The position numbers and the translations under genes were made by a program. The notes beneath the pieces were generated by a model that was not told the DNA's origin, did no database searches, and saw nothing but the letters and a program-made list of their open reading frames with translations. A stretch of 64,000 nucleotides of DNA, from positions 992,001 to 1,056,000 of the forward strand of contig CM034137.1 in NCBI GenBank assembly GCA_019914995.1. The letters run 5' to 3'. Positions 1 to 12,109 of the stretch are shown in pieces. The stretch comes from Acanthochlamys bracteata. Taxonomy: Eukaryota > Streptophyta > Magnoliopsida > Pandanales > Velloziaceae. How positions within the stretch are numbered: position 1 is the stretch's first letter; the number at the start of each line of letters is the position of its first letter.

Positions 1-145
1 AAATCAACATGTGTTACTTCTCCAGCGACTGCATCGCAAAACCCAACAGAACTGAAGCACTACACAGAACCAAGATCAAAACCAAAACCAATACCAAAAG
101 AGAGAGAGTAGAAAGGCCGGGGGTTAGCACAGCAGGAGTCCCTCA
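1..145 (+). promoter_or_regulatory. 5' leader of the MPH1-like gene
   Basis: This is the sequence upstream of the ATG at 146. It is rich in A and purines, with an AAAACCAAAACC-type run and a GAGAGAGA run, as is common in plant 5' untranslated leaders. The core promoter lies outside the window, and no TATA box can be assigned here. A short ORF starting at position 9 in another frame is not thought to be coding. Confidence 0.4.
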
Positions 146-1653
146 ATGGCTTGCTCTGCTGCAACTGCTGCTGCAGCGGCATTCACTTCATCACAAAGAA
201 TCTATGCAAGAAGGTTAAAGAGGAGACCGCTAAGCTTCACTGTTAGCGCCAGTGCTGAAGAATCTAACTGTAACGATGAGGAGCGTGCACCAGATAAAGA
301 GGTTATCCCTATTCCCTTCATCTACTCGTTGTCTTCGCGAGAGTTTATTTTTTATGAAGTTATTTAGTCGGGAAATGCATGAAGAATAATACACTGATTT
401 TTTTACTTTTTATTTCCCCTCAAGGTTTAGTATGTTTTGGTACTCCATGGAATTGTTTTGGTGGAATAACTTTTTTGGCATGAGTACAATCTCCTTCATG
501 AATTCTGGCTGTCGAAATTTGCGTGGTGCGCCCTTGTTATTTGAAGAACAATATCATAATCAACTAGAGTTTTTACTTTACTTCTTCTGATTGATGTTCA
601 CTATCTTGAAAAGATGTTTAATGAACGAAAAAAGTTTAATCTTATGAAGTATGCAGGTTGGAAAGGTTAGCATGGAATGGCTCGCTGGAGAAAAACCTAA
701 TCCTCCTCGGAAGAGAGGCTGGACAGGTTATGTCGAGAAAGACACCGCCGGACAAACAAACATTTACTCTGTTGAGGTTTGCTTCAAAATTTTCTGATCT
801 TACTCCATATGATTTAATTGGGAATACTTTGCTGTTTACAGATAATTGTCTGATTGGACTCCAAAGTGATTACAATTCAACTCTTATATTTCTGATTCTG
901 TTGATTAATGTTTGATTCTAGAGGCATACCTCAATTTTTTCTCAAAGGACTAGATGGTATTCTGATGATGTATTTCAGATTTGTAGTACATCAGCGATGC
1001 TTAGAGCATGAAATGCATGCTGTTTTAGTTTCACCCTCACACATTATCTCAGCTTGTTGAGGTACCTGAAGTTATAGTAATCATTGGGAGTTGCTGATTA
1101 ATCGATTTTGCAGTATCAGAATAAGCCATTCCATGATAAGCTTTTAGCAATGATAAACGATAGATGCTTGTTAGTAAATTAGTCCGCAACCATAAAACAT
1201 TCATAAGTCAATTGTAAAAGATGAGTTTGTTCAGTTGTGAGCTAACATGGTGTTTTTCAGCCAACAGTGTATGTAGCAGAAAGTGCAATAAGCTCCGGAA
1301 ATGCAGGTAAATCGGCAGAGGGTTCAGAGAACACTGCTGCTATAGTTGGCGGATTAGCTCTCATATCCATAGCTGCAGCATCTTCGGTTCTCATACAAGT
1401 CAGTAAAAATACGCCTCAAGTACAGACCTCAGACTACTCGGGACCTCCGTTGAGTTACTACATCACCAAGTTCAAGCCAGTCGGTACAGTGGAAGCTTCA
1501 GTTAATCCTGAAACGCAAAGTTCAGAGACCATAGAAGCTTCTGCTCCGTCTGAATCTCAAGCTTCTTCTACTGTAGAAGCTTCAATATCTTCTGAATCTC
1601 AAATGTCTTCAGATGCTAAATCAGAAACTGAAGCTCTTACTGCTCCTGATTAG
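146..1653 (+). CDS. MPH1: MPH1-like chloroplast protein (maintenance of PSII under high light)
   Basis: Three exons are inferred: 146-301, 657-776 and 1261-1653. All junctions are in phase 0 with GT-AG borders, giving 222 residues. The start is the first ATG and gives an alanine/serine/arginine-rich N-terminus that looks like a chloroplast transit peptide. Exon 2 encodes MEWLAGEKPNPPRKRGWTGY followed by VEKDTAGQTNIYSVE. Exon 3 begins PTVYVAESAISSG, then has one hydrophobic helix at about residues 117-138, then YSGPPLSYYITKFKP and a Ser/Glu/Thr-rich tail with repeated EAS-type blocks. This order matches plant MPH1, a thylakoid protein that helps protect and maintain photosystem II in strong light; that role is family knowledge. 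The exon 1 donor is the least certain border. The gene converges on CIP111 downstream. Confidence 0.85.
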
Positions 1654-2405
1654 CTCTCTGCAGTAAAGCAACAACTTTTTCATTTTGTAACTCGCTCCTT
1701 GGAATAATCTGAGATGTAAAGTATCAAACTCGTAATACAGCAGTCACCCGGATTTTGTATAGGATCGTAGGAGTCCATATAATATTATGTTCAGAACGGT
1801 TTGATCAGTGCTGGTTCTTGGAAATTGGTACTCCTAAAATACACAAATACAATCATGCAAGAATTGACTGGAAAAGAACATGATTTGATTAAGACATACA
1901 CATGCTTTATTGATTTCCTGCATAAAGTTCTCATTTTACATAAGTTACAGTACACAATCCCCATAACAAGGAGCTCATCTTCTAAGCTTTAAATCTTGCA
2001 ACAGCACAAGCAATTTAAATGCACACAAGAAACGCTCATTATGGAGACACTCAGATCTCAATAGGCCAATAAAGCTTAAGCTGCCTCAGCTCAAGTTGTG
2101 CAGTACAGCTTCTCTCAGGACCAGAACTTGGGCCTGTACAGAAACAAAGTGATCAAGTTTAACTGCAAGAACTCTTTGGGCCATAGAAGAACAAGAAACA
2201 CAATTTTCTTTTTTTATTTTTTATAAAAATAGTCTAGCATTTACCGGGGCCTTCTCGTAACAGGAGTAAAGCATTTCAACCCATAAGTCAAGCAACATGT
2301 ACACTCCATGTGTACTTTCACAGGGCTCAGCTAAGGTTATCCACCTGAGAAGGCCTTAAGCTGATGGTTGCATTGCGAAAATTATATGCAAAAACCTGTG
2401 TGGTT
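1654..2405. other. Convergent 3' flanks of MPH1 and CIP111
   Basis: This 750-bp stretch lies between the two stop codons and holds the 3' ends of both convergent genes. The MPH1 side has AT-rich candidate polyadenylation sequence. The CIP111 side (read on the minus strand) has a T/A-rich run near 2200-2230. No further gene is seen. A 63-codon plus-strand ORF here has no recognisable features. Confidence 0.5.
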
Positions 2406-5400
2406 TCACTCTGCTTTTTCTGGCACGCTGTCAACAAATCTCCTAAACTTTGCTGCAAGTTCCTGATAGAACTCAAGATTTGACGGGTGAACCCTTCCAA
2501 GGCCGATCTTAAAATGTGCCATCAAAACTTCAGATATCTCCAAACTTTCCTGAAGAGGTTCAAAGCAATCTTTAGATGGATCATGGAAAGTAAGCATAAT
2601 GTAGTCATTTGCAAGAGCATACAAAACCTATTGATATAGATCATATGGTAATTATATCTTGGTTGAGAAATTCTTGAGTTAAAATGGACGAAGAAATAAA
2701 GAGAGTTAAAGATTCATGCAGCTGGAAATGGCTCTCCATGTTATATGTAAACTTTAAGTAATTCAATTGCATAAATGATGAAAGTTTTTTTATTACGCAG
2801 AAGAAAAAACATACTTCAAGAGCAGCGATAGCTCCTTCACGGCATATTAGCTTGATATCTGCCCCAGTATAGCCGTCTGTGAGACAGGCAAGTTCTCTTG
2901 GACTAACATCAGAGTTGCAGGGCATATTCCGCATGTGAATGCGAAATATAGCCTCTCTATCAAATTCGTCTGGTGGCTGTACATCTAATAGCCTGTCAAA
3001 GCGCCCTGCAGAGAGTTGCAGGTTTTTATTGAAGAAGTTAGCTAAAAGAGACGGCAGTTACAGATGTAGATGAAAGAAATATTTTTCAGGAAATTGGGTT
3101 AATGTTGTGAATTATGAAGAACTATGAGTAAGGAGGACCTGGTCTTAAGAGGGCTGGATCAATCTTGTCTGGACGGTTTGTAGCGGCAATAACAACAACA
3201 CGGCTTCTTTGCTCCAGACCTACATTGCCAATAGTTGGGTGTCAAGCCTTTCATGTTGCAAAAATAAGACAAATTTCAAATTTGGATGCATATGTCCAGG
3301 AAGCTTTTTCGAAGCCTGAACACAGAAGGAAGCAAACAGAAAACCTGCCATTATTAGAAATACACACGTAACATATAAGCAAAAAACAAATCAAGCCTCA
3401 TCTCTTAAATGCAGTTTTTGTGACATCTCTTTCTCTATAAGATCACATCTTTAGGGCAGTTTGACTCAACATTATGCTCAGTTTTAACAACGAGCATATG
3501 AACGGGAGCATTTGTCGCTCTATGGGTCTCTCCAGTCCAATTGCACAGTCGAGAAGGAACACCAACACATGAATGCAACTAGATTATCAGCCAACCATAC
3601 ACAAGGATCAGGACAGACCCATGGGAAGATGGGAGAAGAACCCTGTAGCATTCCAACAAGCCCATAGGCAAGGATAGGTAAGGCAGGCAATTACAAATAT
3701 CATACAGGACGTCATGAGAATTTTCATGTATGAGCATGCACATACCATCCATCTCAACAAGCAACTGACTAAGGACCCTGTCAGCAACAGAAGTGCCATC
3801 ATTCTCCTGTCCACGAGTTATAGCTAGGCCATCTATCTCATCGAAGAAGATGATAGCAGGTGCATTTGCTCTTGCCTTTGCAAACAAAGATCGGACTGCC
3901 TTCTCAGACTCTCCCACCCATTTACTAAAAAGTTCAGGACCCTTGACAGCAAGAAAGTTTAGCTTTGCTTCTGAAGCTACTGCACGAGCCATCAAGGTCT
4001 TGCTACAACCTGGAGGACCAATCATTAGTAAGCCCCTTGGAGGCTGAATTCCAATGCGCTTAAAAGCATCCGGACATAGCTGTGGCCACTGGACGGCTTC
4101 AATCAACTGTGGTTTAACTTTACTCTGGCCCCCAACATCATCCCAGGACACCTTTGGAAACTCGAGCATTACCTGATCAAATAATGGAGTAGGTTAGACA
4201 AAATTTTATGTATAATAGCTATTGCATTATATACATCCATTTTACTCCAATGCAGAAAAGGCATCTACCAACAAAATGTGTCTCTTATCTGTCCACTTGA
4301 CCACTTTAAGAATATATATGTGAATGAAGTCCCAACTATTTCAAGTGTCCACCAAAATGAAGTAACCATATCCATGACAACACAAGGCTAACCAAACAAG
4401 TTGTTTCTGTGTACCAACACTTAAGCAACTGTCTCACACATACGTATATTTTACAAATCATGACCATTATATTATATAACAAAAGGTTCAAGGATAAAGC
4501 AAAATAAATGAAAAATTATCTCTTAGCCAATTGAAGTTTGTAGAAACAAATCAAAATATGTACAGGTAAGAGGTAATACTATGTATAGGCACTCTACCAC
4601 CACCCCCGCCCCCTCTACACACTCCTGCACTCCTCTAATCCAGCCGTCCAATCAAGCAACTGCAATCATTTGAAAGGCTTGAAACTTCCTCGTCCCACCC
4701 CCATGTGGATCCCCACAATATGGGGATTCGCTGACCCGTTTATTTCGTAAACGAAAAGTTACATAAGTACGCGTTTGTCAATATGCTTTAAACAAAAGCA
4801 AGAAAATAATCTTCAAACTAAGCACTTCCCCTTCACGTGATTGCATATTTGATACAACTAATGATTCGCATATTACTTTTAGCTGCAATATGTATTATGA
4901 AAGTAAAAAGAACATGTTATTTTAATACAAAATGTATATTACTCTATCCAAAAAAGTCGGGAACAGCGATTTTGAGGGATGGTGATCATGAGCCCTTTTA
5001 TCCTATCCTATTAGCGGGGGCGGGGGAGTGGACCATGAACCTTACGGGTATGGGATATAAATGCCATCTCTACAGAAAAGTGGTGCAAAAACTTAACTTA
5101 CCTCTCGCATAGCACTAGGTCTCACTTTCTGCTTGGCTATGTCAAAATCCTCTGCTGTCACTTGGAGCAGCATCTCTTCTCTGTCCACTTTGAACGACAG
5201 TTTCAAATCTGATAATGATGATGCCAGAGAATCAACAACATGATGCACACATGATCCATCATCATCTTCATGCATGTAACAGGTTGTCTTACTTCCTTCA
5301 GACACATTAGCTGCTAAATGTTCCCTAAGATCCTTGCATTCTTTCTTAAACTCTATATAGCGGCGAAGCGCTGTCATTGCAGCCTCATTGCAAAGGGCGG

Positions 5401-8400
5401 CTAAATCCGCACCAACAAAACCATGTGTAGCTAAAGCAAGTGACTGTATGTCTCCATTGCTTAGAGAATGACCCATTGCATCCAGAAGGTTTTGAAGTAT
5501 GTCTAATCTCTGCTCTGGTGATGGCACTCCTGGAATCACTCAGAATATTCAATGAGGATGAAATAATATTATTTCTCTAAAGAACTTAGGATTAATTAGT
5601 AAATTGGTCAACTAAGGCACTTTAGAACTTTCACCAACAAATTTGCATTCTTGCTTCAATAACAGACTGCGGCATCCACATCTGAAGAATTTTCATAATG
5701 TCTCCTAAATCAACATAGAGTTAAGTACTTCAAGCTGAAAGCCTAAAAATAAGATGTTTAAGGACCTAAAAGAAACTTAAGTCAATTATGAGACCACAGA
5801 AATGTGTTCAAGATTCAAGTTTCCCTTAACTTAAAATTAGGTTATACATGAAGCATAAAATAAAGTCAATGGATATGAATGTAAGGGAGAAAATTGTTGC
5901 TCACAGGTATCATCATTACAAGTATAACAGAACAGAAGGTATAGATGGAAGGAAATTTAATAAACAACTGTCCAACAAGCTACTTATAGGAAAGAATAGC
6001 TTATTTCAGAAAAATGATATGCCAGAATTTCAATCTGCATCATATATATTAAAACCATATTATTCTAACATAATCAACTTCCAAGTGAATTACAAGTTTA
6101 AATTTTCGAATATTCAGGTATTAGTCCAATAGTACACTAAATGAGACACGGTTCCTCATGAACTTCAGAGAAATAGATTCATGCTAGTGCAAAATAGGCT
6201 TGAGAAGCAAAGGGAAGAGTGTATTACCTATTTCAATCTCCTTGTCCAATCTTCCAGGTCGTCTCAAGGCAGGATCTATGCTGTCAGGTCGATTTGTAGC
6301 AGCAATGACGAGTATGCAATCACCTTTTGTTATTTCATCCATCAATTTCAACAATGTTGCCACAAGTCGAAGAGATAACTCTTCACTCCCATCTTTCCGT
6401 GCAGGGGCAATGGCATCCAACTCATCAATAAAGACCTTCAAATAACAAAGCAGCCATTACAGTATGAACAATATTATCATCTGTAGTCTATAGATTCATT
6501 TTTTTATTGAGCAAAAACTCGACTTCCTACAGGAGCTGAACCAAGAAATACACATCTTTGGAGAGAATAACAACAAATTGTGTTCCTAGAAGTTTCCAAA
6601 GAACTAATCAACTCAGAATAAGCAGATTTCCCATGACAAAATAATACTTGCCTCTTCTATGCATAAAGGTAAAACTAAAGATGAATATATAGCCTTTACG
6701 CCATTCTCATTGCCCATATTCGGTCTTTTTCTTTGAACAGTCTTTCCAACTCACCGTTATACATTTACCATAGCATTATTACTATTGCTCTAAGTGGTCG
6801 TACGTCTCGTAGTTGGAGGTTTAACTTATATCCAACTGTATCATACATGGCAGAGGTTTTCCTCTACATCATCCTTGTTTTCCTACCATCAAATCAATCA
6901 TTTTTCCTTGTGTACTCCACGATTCTCTTTTTGCTCTACTAGTAGTCACATGCAAATCCTTTTCCCGTTGTTGAAGACTACCTACAGTCTGTGTTTAACC
7001 AAATAGATAGAATCTTCTAGATCCACTAGTAGTTATACCTGTTTGTGACCGCATTCTCAGTTCCAGTATTTCCTTGAAGCAAGTGCAACCATCAGGGAAA
7101 GCAACTAAATACACTGATCTAAGAAGATATCTTTATACTGCTTCCTCCAAGAAGAAGAATATTCAACTACTTGGAATATATGACCAAACATTATGGCATA
7201 AGGCAGTCATCTAATGCAAAAGCTATTTCCTAAAAGATCCTATGTGATATCGAATGCACTAAACCTTAATTTAGCATTCCATATTCACTAGCATACTAAA
7301 CCAACTTATTATGTTAAAACTCAATTACATAGGTCACTGTGCACCAGAGTAGTATCTTGCAAACCAAAAGGTCATGTCAAAAACTAATGTACAAAGGTAT
7401 TCTAAAAGATAGAAGGAATGGTACTACAGAAAACAAATCTAACCACAGCAGGTGCAGACCGCCGAGCAGCATCAAAAACATTGTACAAAGCTTGTTCACT
7501 TTCTCCATAATATTGACTAATGATTTCTGGCCCATTTATTGTGAAAAGACTAGCTCCAACATCATGAGAACAAAAGGAAGCCAAAGACGTTTTCCCAGTA
7601 CCAGGAGGGCCATGAAGAAGCACACCTTTGTACCTAGTTTATGCTAAAAGAATTACTACTTCAGCAGCTAAAAGAATAAACTCATTATATCACATGCAAG
7701 CTTTCGCAGAAACAGAAAAATTGATTGAAGTATTGACAGGATTGTCATCAGAATCATCTGTGTATAAGGAAAAGCCAGAGATGAGACTTATAACTAATTT
7801 TATATACAAAGAGGTAAAAGAGTACACTATTGCATAATGTTGACAAAACACAGTGGTACTTACAATTTTCTTTTAATAAGAACTTAGGGAAAGAAGGAGT
7901 TTTGCGTGTAAATGTTGCAAAGTATAGAGGTTCATATTTTGTTTTAACAAGAATTTAGGAAAAGACCTTAGCAAAGAACCCTTGTTCACCAGTGAGAATG
8001 TCATGATTTCCTTGAGAGCTGAAAATTCTTTAGCTAGGCCACCCAATTTTCTTGCATCATCAACCTTTCTATCCTTGATGCTCAGATACTTCTGCTCCAT
8101 TGATGGAGATGCAACACCAGCAGTAGCTTTCTTTATTGATGACAAGGAATCACACAAGTGCAATTTTGTTTTGGTGCCTACTAAGAATATAGTTTTCAGT
8201 TTGTCATCAGAAGTAGGAGTTTGAGTATTTTTAAGAGATGAGCTCTGATTCATGTTAGTCCTACTGCTTGCTATATTTTGAGCACTGCCTACTTGGAAGA
8301 TGCAGATCCGTCCACATACAGAAACAGCAACAAAATTTCCACGAAATAAAAGCCGGCCGTACAGCCAGCGAGAACTCAGTATCTCAAGCATTTCAATAGT

Positions 8401-9872
8401 CCCATCACGACCCAGGATCTCCTTCAATATGGATGCATCAATGAATGCAGAACAATCTCCCTTTGACTTGATAATCTGGGAACTATTGGATTGTGGACTG
8501 GAAACAGAAGATGAGACCCTCGGTTTACAAGATGGAGTCTTGGGTGATAAGTTGCTTTCCTTTGCTATTGCAGCAGATGATGTTTGTCTAGGTATGTCAG
8601 CTGACAAACTGTTCTCCTTTTTCACAGCTTTAGCAAAACGAACACTAAGGTAAAGGTCCTCACAAGGTGTCAACTTCATTTGCAAATTATTGCTGATCCT
8701 GGATGTGCCATTTGATGGGGAGAGATTTCTGATAGCAGAAATGAAGACCCCAGTGCCTGAAGCAGGAAAGCCCATGGTGCAGGCAAGAGCCCAAGACAAA
8801 GTAACACCATTTCTGAGGATCTTCAGAACAACACAAAGGAAAAACTTCCCGTTAGGAAGAACCCGAGAATTAATTAAAAGAAATTGACAGGATATGGAAG
8901 GAACTCCATTTTTCTTTCTAGAGGTTAGAATTCTCTAAAATTGGATCTAGGTTAATGTAGTAAGAGTTTATATAACCATTGATGCACTTGTGAGTGCTCT
9001 CCTGGAGAGCTCTCTACCAAAAGACCATGTAACTTCACAACCAATAATGAGGTGAATGTGACCGTACCTTTTGAGAACAACTCACAGTTGCAATTGCAAA
9101 ATAGTTCCCCTCTATCTTGTCGTCAGATTCATAACTATCAAATGAGAAATGTCTACCGCATTCCTTGGCTAATGAGACCAATTGGTAATTTTTCATCTGT
9201 TCCTTGCCGAATGGAGAAAGAGATACCTGTTTAAGAAGTTTGAAATTTTTATTTTCCTTAAAAGCATAGCTAGGGACTGAAAAGCTTGAAGCATTATAAT
9301 TCCAAATAACTTTCTCAACCGTTTCACTATGGCTAATGAAGGAAAAGAACTCGAAAAACCAAAATTATGATTTTTTCTTTCTTACTTGCTAAATTAAGGC
9401 AAACCCAATATCTCTTGGTATCATCAATCAGAGCAAAACTTAGATTTCTCTTGAGATCAAAGCTCAAACCCGAGAATTCAGCCATGGCGAATTAAAACGA
9501 AACAAATTTTACAGCTAAACTAAGTCTTTTTTATGAGAGAGAACTCTAACCAACCGTGACAAGAGTCTCCGGCAAGAGAGAATTAGAAACCATGGCTTCT
9601 TGAGAGATACAAACTCTGGAGGCCGAACTCATCTTCGAATCAATCTCCGAAACTTTCCCATAGAAAGCAGACTCAGAGATGAAATCAGGAAACTTCTCCG
9701 CGGCCAACGCCAGTACTCGCTTGGTATAATTTTCTTCACTTTCGCCATTGCTACTTCTGGTTTCAGCTTCTTTCAATAAGAATGAAGAAATTGACGGAGT
9801 TCTGATTAACGATGATGATGACGACGACGGGCTCACCAACGGCCGAGATTGTTTTTTCTTCGACGGCGGCAT
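2406..9872 (-). CDS. CIP111: CIP111-type double AAA ATPase (CDC48/AFG2-like, calmodulin-interacting)
   Basis: Ten exons, read from high to low coordinates: 9872-9555, 9226-9068, 8934-7967, 7633-7444, 6435-6228, 5529-5102, 4172-3746, 3219-3139, 3005-2815 and 2549-2406. All phases close, giving 1037 residues, near the usual length of plant CIP111. The ATG at 9872 gives [11 protein letters not shown], as in relatives; a longer in-frame stretch begins only with TTG. D1 has Walker A GPPGTGKT (about 490-497) and Walker B VVFIDELD (E at about 550). D2 has Walker A GPPGCSKT (about 809-816), Walker B IIFFDEID (E at about 869) and sensor IAATNRPD. The D1-D2 linker is long and acidic/serine-rich. Family knowledge: a hexameric unfoldase related to AFG2/SPATA5, bound by calmodulin in Arabidopsis. 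The start of exon 3 is the least certain border. The gene diverges from the Harbinger element and Rab7 upstream. Confidence 0.92.
4587..5036. mobile_element. Possible small TIR element inside CIP111 intron 6
   Basis: The 930-bp intron between exons 6 and 7 contains a C-rich block (ACCACCCCCGCCCCCTC, about 4598-4614) and, 400 bp later, a G-rich block (GCGGGGGCGGGGGAGTGG, about 5014-5031). They are approximate inverted complements and stand out in an otherwise AT-rich intron. This suggests a non-autonomous DNA transposon with roughly 20-bp terminal inverted repeats. No clean target-site duplication was found, so the family is not assigned. Confidence 0.35.
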
Positions 9873-10397
9873 CGCGGACAAACAAACCGGATTTTAGCGA
9901 AGGGAGACGGAGATTTGACGCCCAGACTCAATTTATTTAAGCCTAGCAAATGTCCAGCCCAAATTCGGCCCATTAATATAAGGGACTTATTAATGAAATA
10001 TTTGAGAGTATTTATTAAAAAAAATATTTTAAAAAATATTTTAAAATAAATTTTATTTTATTTAATTTAAAATTAATAAAATAATTAATAAAAAATTTAC
10101 GATATAACATTCTTTTATTATTAAAATTTTTAATAATTTTATAAAATATTTTTAAATATATATTATAAAAAATTAAAAAAAAATTCTCCCGAACATATAT
10201 TTGGAAACAGAAATATAAAAGAGATACGAAACCTGTGGATAATAAATGGCATTTCTTTTTGTTGTCACTGCAATAGGAGTCCAGGAAATCTCTTGGATTC
10301 GCTCAAGAACAAGGTGCCGGCAGAACAGAAGCCGCCGGGAAGGAAGTACCACTCACATCGATCTCCTCATATTCTATCAAACCTCTTAGAGATACTA

Positions 10398-10432
<35 letters not shown>

Positions 10433-10964
10433 AGGTTAAACTACTTCATATAAAAGCTCGAATTTTATCGCATTTCCGTGCATCGCATACATAGAGTACG
10501 TTCCAATTAAGCAACATTTTATTCATCAAAATTTTAATCAAATTTTATTTAGATTATATATTTTTAATTTATTTTGAATTTATTTTCTATAAAATTTATT
10601 TTCTATCAATTAAAGCACCAATGGTGCTACAAGGCCACGATGGATGGTTTCAATGCGACTATTTTATGGTAGTTCGAAATTGCTTATCAATTTTAATAAA
10701 TTTATTTTTAACTTTAAAAAATATATATATTTTGAAATTTTTTTTAAAATAAGATAAATAAAATATTTATTATATAAATAATTATTTATATATTTTTTAA
10801 TTTTTTAAATATTTATAAAATAATATATTTACATTTTTTTATTTTTGTAATAAGCATTCTCAGATATTTTTTAATTAATTAATGAACTAATATAAGATCC
10901 CATCTTATACATATTTCATGATCATCCTCAAAAGTGTATTATTGTTACTGATACATGCATGTAC
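9873..10964. other. CIP111 upstream region up to the Harbinger element
   Basis: This is the upstream flank of CIP111 (minus strand). Positions 9900-9960 form its leader. From 9990 to 10190 and from 10500 to 10870 the sequence is nearly pure A/T with no clear structure. A less AT-rich block at 10200-10390 carries a 47-codon plus-strand ORF from 10246 that is unlike any family I know and is not called as a gene. A dinucleotide repeat follows at 10401. Confidence 0.5.
10401..10428. repeat. (AT)14 microsatellite
   Basis: This is an uninterrupted AT dinucleotide run of 14 units upstream of CIP111. It is likely to vary in length between individuals. Confidence 0.95.
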
Positions 10965-11164
10965 GGTCTTGTTTGGTTGTGTTTTTTTCGGGCTTTATAT
11001 GCGTTTGGCAACAAACGTTTTAAACTGCTTACAGCAGCTTTTAAAAGCCAAAATTAAAAAGCACCGATTCGGTGCTTTCCAAATAAAGCCGCACGCGGCT
11101 TTTCGCTTCGGGTACCTGAAATGACTACTTTACCCATAATAGTTTTAGAAAATTACAAACTAAT

Positions 11165-11800
11165 ATATATTTTCTACCGCGTGCCCTAATCCCTAATTTT
11201 TTCATTTCTTCCGCTGCCTCCTCCCTCCCGAGCTCCCGATCTCCCGATCGCTTCGCTGCCTCCTCCTCCCGATCGGTTCTTCCGATCTCTCCGTCTCCAA
11301 CGCCGATCAATTTTTCGTCCAATCTCTCCGTCCCTGTAGATCGTTTCCATTCCGATCTCCATCTCTGTCGGATTTTATTTCGAAGGCGACGGGATTGAAG
11401 CGCGGTTGAGGTTTTTTTTTTATTATTTAGATTTAATTATTTGGTTGTTTATTTGTGCGTTGATTTTGTGTAGATTAGTTTTTTTTTGTTGATTTTATTG
11501 GTATGGATGGACGGCCGAAGAGATGCGATTTTTAATTTTTGTTTACTGTGTTAGTGACTGTGATATTTATGTGTTAGTGTATATAATTAGTGACTGTGAT
11601 CGTTATTTATGTTTATTTTTCGTTGCGTTGATTTTTTTTTACAAAGTCTATTGATTTATTCATTCCATAAAATTTTTTTCTTCTTTGTTTGCGTCCGAAT
11701 CGATCAAAATGTGAATAAATTATAGTTTTCTTTCTTCAATCGATTGCTTATAAGGATTTTCGAAAGATCGTCGGTGCAGTTGTCTCTGTGCAGGTATTAA
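11165..11800 (+). promoter_or_regulatory. Leader region of the Harbinger element
   Basis: Positions 11200-11340 are a CT/CG-rich tract with repeated CTCCCGATC words, unlike the AT-rich surroundings and typical of a plant 5' untranslated region. Good GT donors follow at 11411 (GTTGAG|GTTTT) and 11794 (GTGCAG|GTATT). The ORF1 ATG at 15130 is directly preceded by a splice acceptor (ATATATTTAG|ATG). I infer a 3.3-3.7-kb leader intron that contains the whole repeat array. Confidence 0.45.
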
Positions 11801-12109
11801 AAATTAATTCGGATCTTTGCATAACTAAATATGTTAAAATTTTGACATGAATTAAGAATAATTGATCATTTTAAAGATTTTATGGTTATTTTCTGTTGAA
11901 AAGAGTTGTTTGGTGAAGTTATTTGTAAATTTTAGATTTACTTGTAGTTTTAAAATTGTGTGTATTGTTGTATGTATGTTTGAACTTATCGCTGTTTATT
12001 TTTTTACTCAGTTTTGGCATTTTGGTTGCTGATAGAATTGTTTGGTGCTTGCTGGACTTTTGATGAATTTTGAGGGATTTTTGTGTATCCTTGCTGCTTG
12101 CATTATTAC

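Noticed and set aside
7982-8653. Plus-strand ORFs opposite CIP111 exon 3
   Set aside because: They are shadows of the long third coding exon on the minus strand and have no domain features.
9873-9881. Three-codon N-terminal extension of CIP111
   Set aside because: The extension begins with TTG. The ATG at 9872 gives the MPPSKKKQ start expected for the family.
10246-10389. 47-codon plus-strand ORF in a less AT-rich block upstream of CIP111
   Set aside because: Too short, no family, no splice partner that extends it; noted only as a compositional island.
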